Assembly (NCBI GenBank): GCA_015058575.1
Contig: SVBZ01000039.1
Span: 1-57,512, forward strand
DNA from: Pseudoselenomonas ruminantium
Lineage (GTDB): Bacteria; Bacillota; Negativicutes; Selenomonadales; Selenomonadaceae
DNA length: 57,512 bases
Direction: 5' to 3'
Position numbers and translations under genes: made by a program. The notes beneath the pieces are model-generated. The model did no database searches and had not been told where the DNA came from. It saw only the letters and a program-made list of their open reading frames with translations. Of this stretch, positions 7,838 to 16,757 are shown in pieces. How positions within the stretch are numbered: position 1 is the stretch's first letter; the number at the start of each line of letters is the position of its first letter.

Positions 7838-9973
7838 TCAATCGAGATATTCATGTAATTTCTCGAACAGATTCGGAAGGTCAATGGGCTTTAAGATATA
7901 ATCGTTCATACCGCTTTCCATCGCGGCTTTGCGGTCTTCATCAAACGCATTGGCCGTCATCGCCAGGATGGGAATATCCTGCGTCCACTTGCCAGGCAGC
8001 CTGCGGATGGCCCGCGAGGCATCGAGGCCATTCATGACGGGCATCTGCAGATCCATGAGCACCAAATCGTAGCCGCCCTCCGGCGCCGCCTTTATCTTAT
8101 CAACGGCGATGGCCCCATTTTCGGCCAGGTCGATCTTTATGTCGGTATTTTCGAGCAGCGCATAGACGATTTCGGCATTGATTTCATTATCTTCGACCAG
8201 CAGGATATTTCCCCGCAGATCCTGCTGCTGCAGGACCGTGCTGCTATGCTCGAGCGATGTACCGCTTTTCTTCGCCTGCCCCGCATCCCCCGCCAGCATC
8301 TCTTCCACCTGCTGCAGATGCCCGGCAATACCTGCCTGACCGGTCACGGCCGTGAGCTTCAGCAAGAGGTTGATGGTGATTTCCGTTCCCGTTCCGGGCT
8401 CACTCCAGACCGAGATATCGCCGCCCATCATATCGACGAGATTCTTGACGATGGCCATGCCCAGGCCCGTCCCCTGCACGCGGCTCTGCGTGCTCGTCCG
8501 CTCGCGCGTGAACGGCTCGAAGATATGCGCGACGAACTCCGGCGCCATGCCGATGCCGGTATCGCGGATGACAAAAGTAAAGCTGCCATAGCCATTCGGA
8601 GCCTGCTTGTCCTGCGCGATTTCAAGAGCTACCGTGCCGCCGGGTTCGGTGAACTTCACGGCATTGGACAAGCAGTTGAGCAGGATCTGATTGAGCCGCA
8701 GGCGGTCGCACCAGATGCGCTCATTGGCAATCCTTTCGGTATCGACACAGAAAGTCAGCTGCCGCGCATCCATATCGGGCTGCAGGATATAGGTCAGCTC
8801 CTGCACGATGTCGGCAAAGCTGTTTTCCGATACGTTCAGCGCCATCTTGCCGCTTTCGATGCGGCTCATGTCGAGCACATCGTTGATGATGGACAGCAGA
8901 TGATCGCTGGCCGTCGAAATCTTATTCAGATAGTTGCGCACGCATTCCGTATCCTGCAGATGCGCCGCCGCCAGTGCCGTATAGCCCATGATGGCGTTCA
9001 TCGGCGTACGGATATCGTGTGACATATTCGTAAGAAAATGGGTCTTGGCCTGGTTAGCCGTATTGGCCTGCTGCAAAGCCAGTTCGAGCTGCTCATGCTG
9101 CTTGGCAAGCTTTTCCCGCTGATGCTCCAGCCGTTTGGCCAGCTCGAATTCCTTCGCGCGATTGTAATCAATCGGTGCAATCGAAAGGATGATGCGCGAG
9201 GCTTTGCCATCCTCGCCGCGGTCATACACCTGGAAAAAAGCCCTGCGCCACGGCTTTTCGTAATCCGGCAGCTCATAGACAAACTCGCGGCTTTCTTCAT
9301 CGGCAATATAGTCTTTGACGAATTGCGAATCGGCAAGATTTTGCATCATCGTCCGCTGGTCACTGCTGACCAGCGGCAGCAGGCGCTTCATGACACTGCT
9401 GTACGATGTCGTCAGCCGGCCATCGGGCAGCGGCACCATCTGGGGCCGCTTGTAGACGCGCAGGATATCCTGGTTGAGATCGCAGAAATAGATGGCGTCG
9501 ACCTCCTTGATGATATGCTGATGGACCAGCGTGCCGCCAATGCGCTCATCGTTTTCGCGGATGCCGAGCACGACGGAGACCAGTTTGCCATCCTTCTCCT
9601 CGAGCCGTACGAATTTCATTTCGGCAAAGTGTATCTCTTTGTCAACGTACAGGCTAAAGGAAATCGAATACGTGCGCTGGTCCTTGAGCATCTTGCTGAC
9701 ATAAGCCAGCGAGGCCACCGCCCGGACGCGCAGGCGGTCAAGCGGATAGACCTGGCGCTCGACATAGCAGGTCAATGCCTCCGCATAGGTCAGCGCCTCC
9801 GTATCCTGCCTGTCCATCGCCTGACGGAATACATCCTGGGTCGTAAAGGCTGTCATGGCACCGTCCTGCATGTTGACACAGTACACAGAGGTATAATCAT
9901 CCGATAAGGCCAGAACAGCACCGACAGACTGCTGCCATGCCGGCTGGCTCTTTTCCTTGGTTATATCATTCAT
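7838..9973 (-). CDS. Hybrid sensor histidine kinase/response regulator
   Basis: A roughly 711-residue protein with no membrane segment, so probably cytoplasmic. The N-terminal ~280 residues appear to hold two PAS-like sensory domains, then a coiled linker (KRLEHQREKLAKQHEQLELAL). A HisKA domain follows with the phospho-acceptor in NMSHDIRTPMNAI (His near 318), then an HATPase domain with the N, G1 (DTGIGM) and G2 (GTGLGMAI) boxes. A C-terminal receiver follows (LLVEDNEIN, then DLVLMDLQMP with Asp near 640, and a TAN motif). AAGGAG precedes the ATG at 9973. It follows a CheB-like gene by 28 nt. The output of the relay is not visible here. Confidence 0.92.
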   Translation of the reverse strand: MNDITKEKSQPAWQQSVGAVLALSDDYTSVYCVNMQDGAMTAFTTQDVFRQAMDRQDTEALTYAEALTCYVERQVYPLDRLRVRAVASLAYVSKMLKDQRTYSISFSLYVDKEIHFAEMKFVRLEEKDGKLVSVVLGIRENDERIGGTLVHQHIIKEVDAIYFCDLNQDILRVYKRPQMVPLPDGRLTTSYSSVMKRLLPLVSSDQRTMMQNLADSQFVKDYIADEESREFVYELPDYEKPWRRAFFQVYDRGEDGKASRIILSIAPIDYNRAKEFELAKRLEHQREKLAKQHEQLELALQQANTANQAKTHFLTNMSHDIRTPMNAIMGYTALAAAHLQDTECVRNYLNKISTASDHLLSIINDVLDMSRIESGKMALNVSENSFADIVQELTYILQPDMDARQLTFCVDTERIANERIWCDRLRLNQILLNCLSNAVKFTEPGGTVALEIAQDKQAPNGYGSFTFVIRDTGIGMAPEFVAHIFEPFTRERTSTQSRVQGTGLGMAIVKNLVDMMGGDISVWSEPGTGTEITINLLLKLTAVTGQAGIAGHLQQVEEMLAGDAGQAKKSGTSLEHSSTVLQQQDLRGNILLVEDNEINAEIVYALLENTDIKIDLAENGAIAVDKIKAAPEGGYDLVLMDLQMPVMNGLDASRAIRRLPGKWTQDIPILAMTANAFDEDRKAAMESGMNDYILKPIDLPNLFEKLHEYLD

Positions 9974-10001
9974 TTCTATGCTCCTTATCTCCATTCAGCA
10001 G

Positions 10002-11111
10002 CTATCCATCCCGACGGCATAATTCCTGGATTTTCCTGGCCATCTTTTCCAGCGGGATCTGCTGCTCGACAGCACCGATATCAAAGGCGGCCTTGGGCAT
10101 GCCATAGACCACCGAACTCTGCTTATCCTGGCCGAGGGTCCGCGCCCCGCAGCGCAGCATGTCCAAAAGTCCCTCAGCCCCATCACAGCCCATGCCGGTC
10201 AGGATGATGCCCAGCGCCGTATCGCCGGCTGCCTGGGCCACTGAGTGAAACAATACGTCTGCCGATGGGCAGACGCCATGCACCGGTCTTCCAGGCTGGC
10301 AGTCGAGCTTAAACCCTCCCTCGATGCGTTTGAGCGTCATATGTTTATGCCCCGGGGCAATATAGACCGTATTATCTCTGAGGATATCGCCCGCCTCCGC
10401 TTCTTTGACATGCAGCCTGCACTCATGGTCAAGGCGCTCGGCCAGCCGCTCCGAAAAGACCGGCGGTATATGCTGCGCGATGACAATCGGCGGCAGCGGT
10501 GGCAAAAGCAACGGCAGGATATCCGAAAGCGCCTTGGTGCCGCCAGTCGAAGAGCCAATCGCAATGATGCGGATCGGCACCTTCGTATGGCGTATCGCTG
10601 GCCGCGGGGCGCCAGGTGGCGCCGCAGCTGCGGCCAGCGGGGCCTGCGGTGCCTGCCGTATCGCAGGCCAGATGTCGCGAGCCACGGTCGCACTGCGGCC
10701 AGGGGCCAGCCTCGTTCTCCTGTTCTTTTCGTCAGCAGCGCGGATAGACGCTGCCAGCTCCTCGAAGAATATCGTTTTGTCCGCTCCCGGTTTTGGCTTG
10801 GCCAGATAGGAAAATGCCCCCATCGACTCCGCACTGCTCCTGGTTTTTTGGAGCATGCCATAAGTCACTACGGGTGCAGTCGTCATCTGCACGACCAGCG
10901 AGAGAAACCGCTGATTGTCGGCCTGCTGAATCCCTAAAAAGAGATTCATCACGATGACATCGGGCTTGAACATCCGGAGCTTCATAATGGCTTCATCCAT
11001 TTCCGCAGCTCCTTCAAGCTGAGCGCCTTCCAGCTGGCTCCTTATCCCTGCCAATACCGTGTTCCGTGCGGTCGCGGAAGGTTCCATTACCAGAACACGA
11101 ATCGTAGCCAT
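10002..11111 (-). CDS. CheB-like protein-glutamate methylesterase with degenerate receiver
   Basis: The C-terminal half is a CheB methylesterase domain with the catalytic triad intact: Ser188 in IGSSTGG, His214 in AQHIPP and Asp310 in LTGMGCDG. It would demethylate or deamidate chemoreceptors. The N-terminal receiver is degenerate. The acidic pair after VLVM is Glu-Pro (10-11), and the phospho-acceptor position is Asn56 in DVIVMNLFLG instead of Asp, although Lys105 remains. An Ala/Pro-rich linker (about 150-172) joins the domains. Phosphorylation control is therefore probably lost or replaced. It sits upstream of a hybrid kinase, without cheR or cheA in this window. Confidence 0.88.
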   Translation of the reverse strand: MATIRVLVMEPSATARNTVLAGIRSQLEGAQLEGAAEMDEAIMKLRMFKPDVIVMNLFLGIQQADNQRFLSLVVQMTTAPVVTYGMLQKTRSSAESMGAFSYLAKPKPGADKTIFFEELAASIRAADEKNRRTRLAPGRSATVARDIWPAIRQAPQAPLAAAAAPPGAPRPAIRHTKVPIRIIAIGSSTGGTKALSDILPLLLPPLPPIVIAQHIPPVFSERLAERLDHECRLHVKEAEAGDILRDNTVYIAPGHKHMTLKRIEGGFKLDCQPGRPVHGVCPSADVLFHSVAQAAGDTALGIILTGMGCDGAEGLLDMLRCGARTLGQDKQSSVVYGMPKAAFDIGAVEQQIPLEKMARKIQELCRRDG

Positions 11112-11141
11112 CCCTATTCTCCTTCATCTCTTGCAATCGTC

Positions 11142-11789
11142 TCAACTGTCAGCAAGCAGCTCCTGATACCAGGGCATCTGCCGCTCGGCAGCTACTGTCG
11201 TCGGCTCTGAGTGGCCCGACAGCAAGGTTGTGTCTGCGGGCAGTGTCAGGATATGACGGACTATCCCCTGCAACAGCTGCTGCGCATCGCCGCCGGGCAG
11301 ATCCGTGCGGCCATAGCTGCTCTTGAAGACCGAATCGCCGACAAAAGCGACCTTGTCCTGCGCGCTATAGTAGATACAGCCATCGGCCGTATGACCTGGC
11401 ACCGGCACCATATGCAGCCCGAACGTCTTCTTATCTGCCAGCAGCACGTCAGAATCATCAGCGATATAAGTAACCGTATCAAGCGTCAATGCTTCCTCCA
11501 GCTGGGCAGAAAGGTTCCAACCGGGATTTTCCGCATAGAGGCGGCCATTTTCCTGCATGAGCACCGGCACCTTGAGCGCCTGCTGCAAGGCAGGCACGGC
11601 ACCGATATGGTCAAAATGCCCATGCGTAAGCAGGATCTTTTCAATGGTAAATCCCTGCTCGTTTATGATGCCCAGCAGCTTATCCGGCTCTGCCCCCGGA
11701 TCGATCAAGAAGCCATGCTTTGTCTCATCATCGATATAAAAATAAGAATTCGTCACAATATAGCCCATGACCTGCGCTTGTATAATCAT
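11142..11789 (-). CDS. MBL-fold metallo-hydrolase (glyoxalase II-like)
   Basis: A 215-residue metallo-beta-lactamase-fold protein. The metal-binding motif THGHFDH gives His56, His58, Asp60 and His61, with further ligands in PVPGHTADG, FVGDSVF and LSGHSEPTT. This matches the short glyoxalase II-like hydrolases that cleave thioesters. GAGGTG lies 6 nt before the ATG at 11789, making the longer reading from 11813 unlikely. It is 30 nt upstream of the CheB-like gene, so they may share a transcript, but no functional link is apparent. The substrate cannot be assigned from sequence. Confidence 0.88.
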   Translation of the reverse strand: MIIQAQVMGYIVTNSYFYIDDETKHGFLIDPGAEPDKLLGIINEQGFTIEKILLTHGHFDHIGAVPALQQALKVPVLMQENGRLYAENPGWNLSAQLEEALTLDTVTYIADDSDVLLADKKTFGLHMVPVPGHTADGCIYYSAQDKVAFVGDSVFKSSYGRTDLPGGDAQQLLQGIVRHILTLPADTTLLSGHSEPTTVAAERQMPWYQELLADS

Positions 11790-11915
11790 TCCATTCACCT
11801 CAGAGATATTCATGCTATTCCTTACTTTATTTTATTCGCCCAACAAGGGCCGACTTCCTGCCATAACGCAAAATCTGGCTGGCTGCTGTACAGGATAATG
11901 GCTTGCCGGTCCCAC

Positions 11916-11949
11916 AAAAAAAACGATGGACCCGTAAAAGATCCATCGC
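11916..11949 (-). terminator. Terminator of feoB
   Basis: On the minus strand, GCGATGGA and TCCATCG arms enclose a short loop and are followed by eight T residues (A tract 11916-11923). It lies directly after the feoB stop. Confidence 0.92.
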
Positions 11950-11954
11950 TAACC

Positions 11955-14324
11955 TCAAACAAACAACAATACCAGCAGCCGGACTGCATAGGCAGCCAGC
12001 CAGGCGATCGCGCACTGCACGATGACCGTCAAAAAGGCATGATAGCCGCCGATTTCGCGGCGCATGGTCGAAACCGCCGCGACACACGGCGTATAGAGCA
12101 ATACAAACACCAGCAGTGCCACTGCCGCAAGCGGCGTCAAAAGCGCCGGCAGCAGGGCCGTATCGCCGCCGAGCAGTACCGTAAGCGTCGATACGACCGT
12201 TTCTTTCGCCATGAAGCCTGTGATAAGTGCCGTAGCCACACGCCAATCCGCAAAGCCCAGCGGCGCAAAGACCGGTGCGGCCAGCTTGCCGATAGCCGCC
12301 AACAGGCTTTGCTCGGGCGATTCGGCAACGTTTAGCCGCAGGTCGAACATCTGCAGACACCAGATGATGAGCGACGCCAGGAAGATGATGGTGAACGCCT
12401 TCATGAGAAAGCCCTTGGCCTTATCCCAGATGAGCCGCGCCACGCTTTTGGCCGACGGGATGCGGTAATTCGGCAGCTCCATGACAAAGGGCACCGGCTC
12501 GCCGCGGAACCGCGTCCGCCGCAGCAGCAGCGCAAACAGGATGCCCACACCGATGCCGGTAAAATAAAGGGCAATCATGATAACGGCCTGATACTCGCGC
12601 GGGAAAAAGGCACCGATGAGCAGCGCATAGATTGGCAGCTTGGCACTGCAGCTCATGAACGGCAGCAACAGCACGGTCATCTTGCGGTCGCGCTCACTGG
12701 AAAGCGTCCGCGTTGCCATGATGGCTGGCACCGAGCAGCCAAAGCCGACGAGCATCGGCACGATGCTGCGCCCCGACAGGCCGATGCGGCGCAGCAGGCG
12801 GTCCATGACAAACGCCACGCGTGCCATGTAGCCCGTATCCTCGAGGATAGACAGGAAAAAGAACAGCGTCACGATGGTCGGCAGGAAACTGATGACACTG
12901 CCGATGCCCTCGAGGGCCCCATGGATAACGAGATCATGGACGACAGGATTCACGCCGGTCGCCGCGAGCAGCTCATCTGCCATATCCGTCACGCCGCCGA
13001 CCACGACCGCCATGCCATCGGTCAGCAGTGCGCCGATACCAGCAAACGTCATCACGAAGATAAAGGCCATGATGACGATAAAGCCCGGAATGGCCGTATA
13101 CCTGCCGGTCAGGATGCGGTCAATCGCCACACTGCGCTGATGCTCGCGGCTCTCATGCGGGCGCACTACCGTCTGCGCGCAAAGATTCGTGATAAAGACA
13201 AAACGCATATGGGCCATAGCCGCCTCGGCATCAAGCCCCGTCTCCTCCTGCAGGATGGTGATGATATGCGCAAACATCTGCTGCTTTTCCTGCGGCAGAG
13301 CCAGGCTGTCCGCCATCCGCCCATCCTTTTCGATGAGCTTCGTCGCCGCAAAGCGCAGCGGCATCCCGATTTTCCGCGCCTCGGGCTCAATCATATGCGC
13401 CGTCGCATGAATGGCGCGATGCACCGCAGCGATAGGATCGCCCTGCGCCTCGCTGTCCTTGCAGAAGTCGATGCGCATCGGCTGCCGGTGATGGCGCGCC
13501 ATATGCAGCGCGTGATCCACCAGCTCATCGACACCTTCATTCTTGGCCGCTGAAATCGGCACGACGGGAATGCCGAGCACGGCCTCAAGCTCATTGATGA
13601 GAATCGAGCCGCCGTTATCGCGCACCTCGTCCATCATGTTGAGCGCCAGCACCATCGGGATGCCGAGCTCCATGAGCTGCATCGTCAGATACAGATTGCG
13701 CTCAAGGTTCGTCGCATCGACGATATTGATGATGCCATCGGGATGCGTCTGCAGCAGGAAATCCCGCGTGACGATTTCCTCGCTCGAATACGGCGACAGC
13801 GAGTAGATGCCCGGCAGGTCTGTCACGCGCGCTTCGCGGTGGCCGCGGATCTGCCCATCCTTGCGGTCAACGGTCACGCCGGGGAAATTGCCCACATGCT
13901 GATGCGTACCCGTCAATTGATTGAACAATGTCGTCTTGCCGCAATTCTGATTGCCGACCAAGGCAAACGCCAAGGGCACGCCCTTCGGTATCGGCGCCGG
14001 ATCATGGCGATGCTGCTGCGGCGCATAACCTAGCTCACCAACGCCCGGATGGTCGATATCGCGCTTGCGCTGCTCGCTATAGGCCTCATCTTCCTGCTGG
14101 TGTACGCCCTCGATGGCAATACTGCGGGCCTCATCGCGGCGCAGTGTCAAATCATAGCCGCGCACCTTGAGCTGCAGCGGGTCCCCCATCGGTGCGACCT
14201 TCTGCAGCGTCACCTCGGTATGCGGCGTAAGTCCCATATCGAGCAGATGATGGCGCAGCGCACCACTGCCGTCCACCCGCGTGATGAACGCTCCCTGTCC
14301 CGGCTGTAATTCATCTAAAGTCAT
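11955..14324 (-). CDS. feoB: Ferrous iron transporter, FeoA-FeoB fusion
   Basis: This 789-residue protein carries an N-terminal FeoA-like SH3 domain (about 1-75, MTLDELQPGQ onward) fused to FeoB. The G domain shows G1 GNQNCGKTT, G3 DLPGIYSL and G4 NMMD. A helical insertion domain follows, then a membrane channel of about eight helices with two Gate-like segments. It imports Fe(II) across the inner membrane under low-oxygen conditions. Separate feoA and feoB genes are more usual; fusions are known in several anaerobes. The start lies 6 nt after a small P-loop kinase gene, suggesting co-transcription. No Fur box was identified. Confidence 0.95.
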   Translation of the reverse strand: MTLDELQPGQGAFITRVDGSGALRHHLLDMGLTPHTEVTLQKVAPMGDPLQLKVRGYDLTLRRDEARSIAIEGVHQQEDEAYSEQRKRDIDHPGVGELGYAPQQHRHDPAPIPKGVPLAFALVGNQNCGKTTLFNQLTGTHQHVGNFPGVTVDRKDGQIRGHREARVTDLPGIYSLSPYSSEEIVTRDFLLQTHPDGIINIVDATNLERNLYLTMQLMELGIPMVLALNMMDEVRDNGGSILINELEAVLGIPVVPISAAKNEGVDELVDHALHMARHHRQPMRIDFCKDSEAQGDPIAAVHRAIHATAHMIEPEARKIGMPLRFAATKLIEKDGRMADSLALPQEKQQMFAHIITILQEETGLDAEAAMAHMRFVFITNLCAQTVVRPHESREHQRSVAIDRILTGRYTAIPGFIVIMAFIFVMTFAGIGALLTDGMAVVVGGVTDMADELLAATGVNPVVHDLVIHGALEGIGSVISFLPTIVTLFFFLSILEDTGYMARVAFVMDRLLRRIGLSGRSIVPMLVGFGCSVPAIMATRTLSSERDRKMTVLLLPFMSCSAKLPIYALLIGAFFPREYQAVIMIALYFTGIGVGILFALLLRRTRFRGEPVPFVMELPNYRIPSAKSVARLIWDKAKGFLMKAFTIIFLASLIIWCLQMFDLRLNVAESPEQSLLAAIGKLAAPVFAPLGFADWRVATALITGFMAKETVVSTLTVLLGGDTALLPALLTPLAAVALLVFVLLYTPCVAAVSTMRREIGGYHAFLTVIVQCAIAWLAAYAVRLLVLLFV

Positions 14325-14330
14325 AATCCG

Positions 14331-14849
14331 TCAGCCTTTCCAGAGATTCAAATCCATCATTACCTTATCCGTCTCCCACGGAGCGATGACCGTATAGGGC
14401 ACCATCCACTTATCCAGCATCGCAACGACCTGCGCATCCTTTTCCTTTGCCTGCGCGAGATCCGTCTCCTTGCGGCCATCGATCGACAGGAATTCATCGT
14501 TGCGCCGCAGCAGATAATTGATATTGTCATAGCGGCCAAACTCCTGCATGACCAGCGCATCAAACGCCTCGGTCGGCTCACGGTTGTAGATGATATTGAG
14601 GGGCAGCGGCGAATCGCAGACAGCAAAGTCGATATCGTAGCGCGCCAGCGTGCGCGTGCGGTGCGCCTGCTCCGCAAAGAGATAGAGCTGATCCTCGACG
14701 ATATCCGTCGCATTCTGATACCAGAGCCACTTGGCAAACTCGCCAACGAGCTCTGTCTTATAGCCTCTGCGCTTGAGCTTGGAATAAATATCGGCCGCAA
14801 TCGTGCTCTTGCCGATGCCAGCGCCGCCATAGAAATTGATTACCTTCAA
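14331..14849 (-). CDS. P-loop NTPase, phage T4-type nucleotide kinase-like
   Basis: A 172-residue protein starting with a Walker A motif GGAGIGKST (about 8-16). It also has LVGEFAKW and the DFAVCDSPLPL segment, which resemble small AAA-type ATP-binding kinase domains (AAA_28/NadR-like) common in phages and plasmids. The substrate is unknown. The start codon is TTG, preceded by GGAGA 8 nt upstream. It ends 6 nt before the feoB start, an unusual partnership for an iron transporter; the coupling may be only transcriptional. Confidence 0.78.
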   Translation of the reverse strand: MKVINFYGGAGIGKSTIAADIYSKLKRRGYKTELVGEFAKWLWYQNATDIVEDQLYLFAEQAHRTRTLARYDIDFAVCDSPLPLNIIYNREPTEAFDALVMQEFGRYDNINYLLRRNDEFLSIDGRKETDLAQAKEKDAQVVAMLDKWMVPYTVIAPWETDKVMMDLNLWKG

Positions 14850-14912
14850 AACGTCATCTCCAAAACATTGATAGTTGCCTTCCTATTGTAGCACAAAATA
14901 GCAAACCTGTCC

Positions 14913-16064
14913 TCACGGACGCAAGCGCGGGACAAACCAGGCCACAAGACCATCCATGCCTAAGAGCAATGCCAGGATCAGAAAAGCCCCCGTAAACCCA
15001 AAGCCAGCATGCAGGAACCCAAAAATCGCCGAGATGATCGTCGCGCCGACGCCCGTTGCCACGGTAATGGCAGCTGTCACTGTCGCCGTACGGCCGCCGG
15101 CAAAGTCAGTCACATAGGTAAGCACGTTCGGATAGACACCGCCACAGAAAAAGCCGAGCACAACGACTACCACAAAGGCCATAAGCTCGCTCTGCGCCAC
15201 AGTCAGCAGCGCCAGCATCAATGCCGCCCCCAGCGGGGCAATATAGATTAGCCGGCTACGATGTTTGGCAAACAGGCCGCAAAGGAACCGCGACGGAATC
15301 ATCGCGAGCCAAAACAGCGATAACGCCAGATAGCCGCGGGCAGAAGCAAGCGTATCCAGCATAAAATTGCTAAGGAAAAAGCACACGCCGTTCTCAACGC
15401 CAACATAGAGGAACATGATCAGGCAGAGAAAAGCCACGCCTTTGCCATACATGCCTTTGCTGCTGACATCCTGCACATCTACAGCCAGCAGTTCACGCGG
15501 CGAAAACTCCGTACGCACAAGGCCAACGGTCAACAGCAGGAAGATAAGCCCGCTCAGCAGGAAAAAACTGCGCCAGCCGCCAGGCCCCCCTATAGAGATA
15601 CCTACGGCCAGCGGCGCTGCCACAGCCCCGAGCGCAAACATCGCCGTAATGTAGCCCATGCGCCGGTTGCGCGTCAGCGGATAAGCATCCTGCATGCCGG
15701 CAATCGCGACATACTGGACAATGCTGCAGGCAAAGCCAAGCGTAAAAATGCCCACGGCAAACAGCAGCGACTCCGTCGCGAGCATGATGACCGCTGCCGA
15801 CAGCACCCGTGTCGCCGTAAAGAGCACCAGCATGATCTTTTTCCCGATGCGGTCAGCCAGCGCCCCCAAAAGCAATGGCGCTATCATCGTCGCAAAAAGC
15901 TGCACCGAGGCCAGAATCCCCTGCTGGCCTATCGATAAATCAAACTCCTGCCCGATATAGAGAAGTGCCGCCTGATAACCGCCTGTCTCAAAGCCATTCA
16001 TAAAAATCGATAGCAGAAATAGCAGCGATAAATCGTTGCGCTGCCAAAAACTGCGTCTTTCCAT
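14913..16064 (-). CDS. MFS transporter
   Basis: A 383-residue membrane protein with about 12 hydrophobic helices. The MFS signature GALADRIGKK lies in the loop after helix 2, and a second related loop lies in the C-terminal half (GLFAKHRSR). It belongs to the major facilitator superfamily of proton-linked carriers. The substrate cannot be assigned. Its upstream region holds an array of four TTGACNNGTCAA-type repeats (16129-16180), with no obvious -10 box after them. Confidence 0.9.
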   Translation of the reverse strand: MERRSFWQRNDLSLLFLLSIFMNGFETGGYQAALLYIGQEFDLSIGQQGILASVQLFATMIAPLLLGALADRIGKKIMLVLFTATRVLSAAVIMLATESLLFAVGIFTLGFACSIVQYVAIAGMQDAYPLTRNRRMGYITAMFALGAVAAPLAVGISIGGPGGWRSFFLLSGLIFLLLTVGLVRTEFSPRELLAVDVQDVSSKGMYGKGVAFLCLIMFLYVGVENGVCFFLSNFMLDTLASARGYLALSLFWLAMIPSRFLCGLFAKHRSRLIYIAPLGAALMLALLTVAQSELMAFVVVVVLGFFCGGVYPNVLTYVTDFAGGRTATVTAAITVATGVGATIISAIFGFLHAGFGFTGAFLILALLLGMDGLVAWFVPRLRP

Positions 16065-16119
16065 ACGTTCACCTTCTTTCCCTGCTAGGATTCGACAAGA
16101 AAGCCCGCATCACCTGCCA

Positions 16120-16180
16120 GACGTCAATCTGACAAGTCAAAGCTGACAAGTCAAATTGACTGGTCAAATTGACAAGTCAA
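16120..16180. repeat. Tandem array of four TTGACNNGTCAA-type palindromes
   Basis: Copies begin at 16129 (CTGACAAGTCAA), 16143 (CTGACAAGTCAA), 16156 (TTGACTGGTCAA) and 16169 (TTGACAAGTCAA), with 13-14 bp spacing. A collapsed copy GACGTCAA lies at 16120-16127. The array occupies the gap between the terminator at 16198-16221 and the MFS gene start. The short period and absence of spacers distinguish it from CRISPR. Confidence 0.85.
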
Positions 16181-16197
16181 CGCTATCCCCGAGGCAC

Positions 16198-16221
16198 AAA
16201 AAAGACCGCCCGCAGGCGGCC
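16198..16221 (-). terminator. Terminator of the small exported protein gene
   Basis: On the minus strand, GGCCGCC, TGCG loop, GGCGGTC and six T residues, 27 bp after the stop of the gene at 16248. Confidence 0.88.
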
Positions 16222-16247
16222 TTCCCTATAAGCGCTGATAAAGCCGA

Positions 16248-16505
16248 TCATTCCTTTGCGAGCAGGACATGACCATCCTGGGCAAAAGTCATCTGCCCCT
16301 GCTGCATACCGGCAGTCACATACGCCACGCGCAGATTCTCATCTGCCCCGCTGGCCACGCGCTCCGTCTCGCAAAACGCCATATCGGGATGCACGGACTG
16401 CACCACTTCCTCCGCGATCTCCTCATCGATGGCCGGCGTCCCCTGCATATAAAGCAGCGCCCCCCAGACAGCAGCACTTATGACAACACCCAAACACTTT
16501 TTCAT
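16248..16505 (-). CDS. Small exported or membrane-anchored protein, unknown
   Basis: An 85-residue protein with a basic start and hydrophobic stretch (MKKCLGVVISAAVWGALLYM) that could be a signal peptide or anchor; Cys4 sits too early for a standard lipobox. The rest is polar and acidic, and I do not recognise it. AAGGAAGGA precedes the ATG. It has its own terminator. A TATACT -10 box with a weak -35 lies about 50 bp upstream. Confidence 0.7.
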   Translation of the reverse strand: MKKCLGVVISAAVWGALLYMQGTPAIDEEIAEEVVQSVHPDMAFCETERVASGADENLRVAYVTAGMQQGQMTFAQDGHVLLAKE

Positions 16506-16672
16506 ACAGAATCCTTCCTTTCCCTTGACCTATGCATAGTATACAACGTTACAACCATAATGTTTATAGGTTAACAGGAAGTATTCTGTATTCTTGCTAC
16601 AATTGACACAACTGTTAAATCATTCGCGCGCTAAAACATTGCGAACCGCCCTGCCTTTTTGCCAGCCGTACC

Positions 16673-16718
16673 AAAAAACACCCGCTGACCAGTCAGTACT
16701 TTGACAAGTCAACGGGTG
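16673..16718 (-). terminator. udk terminator built from two palindromes
   Basis: On the minus strand, the arm CGGGTG (16713-16718) pairs with CACCCG (16679-16684), enclosing TTGACAAGTCAA (16701-16712) and CTGACCAGTCAG (16685-16696), and is followed by six T residues. It lies 40 bp after the udk stop and has the same plan as the hairpins at 731-770 and 47863-47900. Confidence 0.85.
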
Positions 16719-16757
16719 CGCTAAGGAGTCAATCCTCGTTCATGTTTTTATTGCCAA

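Noticed and set aside
14331..14849. A dedicated iron-regulatory partner (FeoC) upstream of feoB
   Set aside because: The protein has a Walker A motif and no winged-helix or Fe-S cysteines, unlike FeoC.
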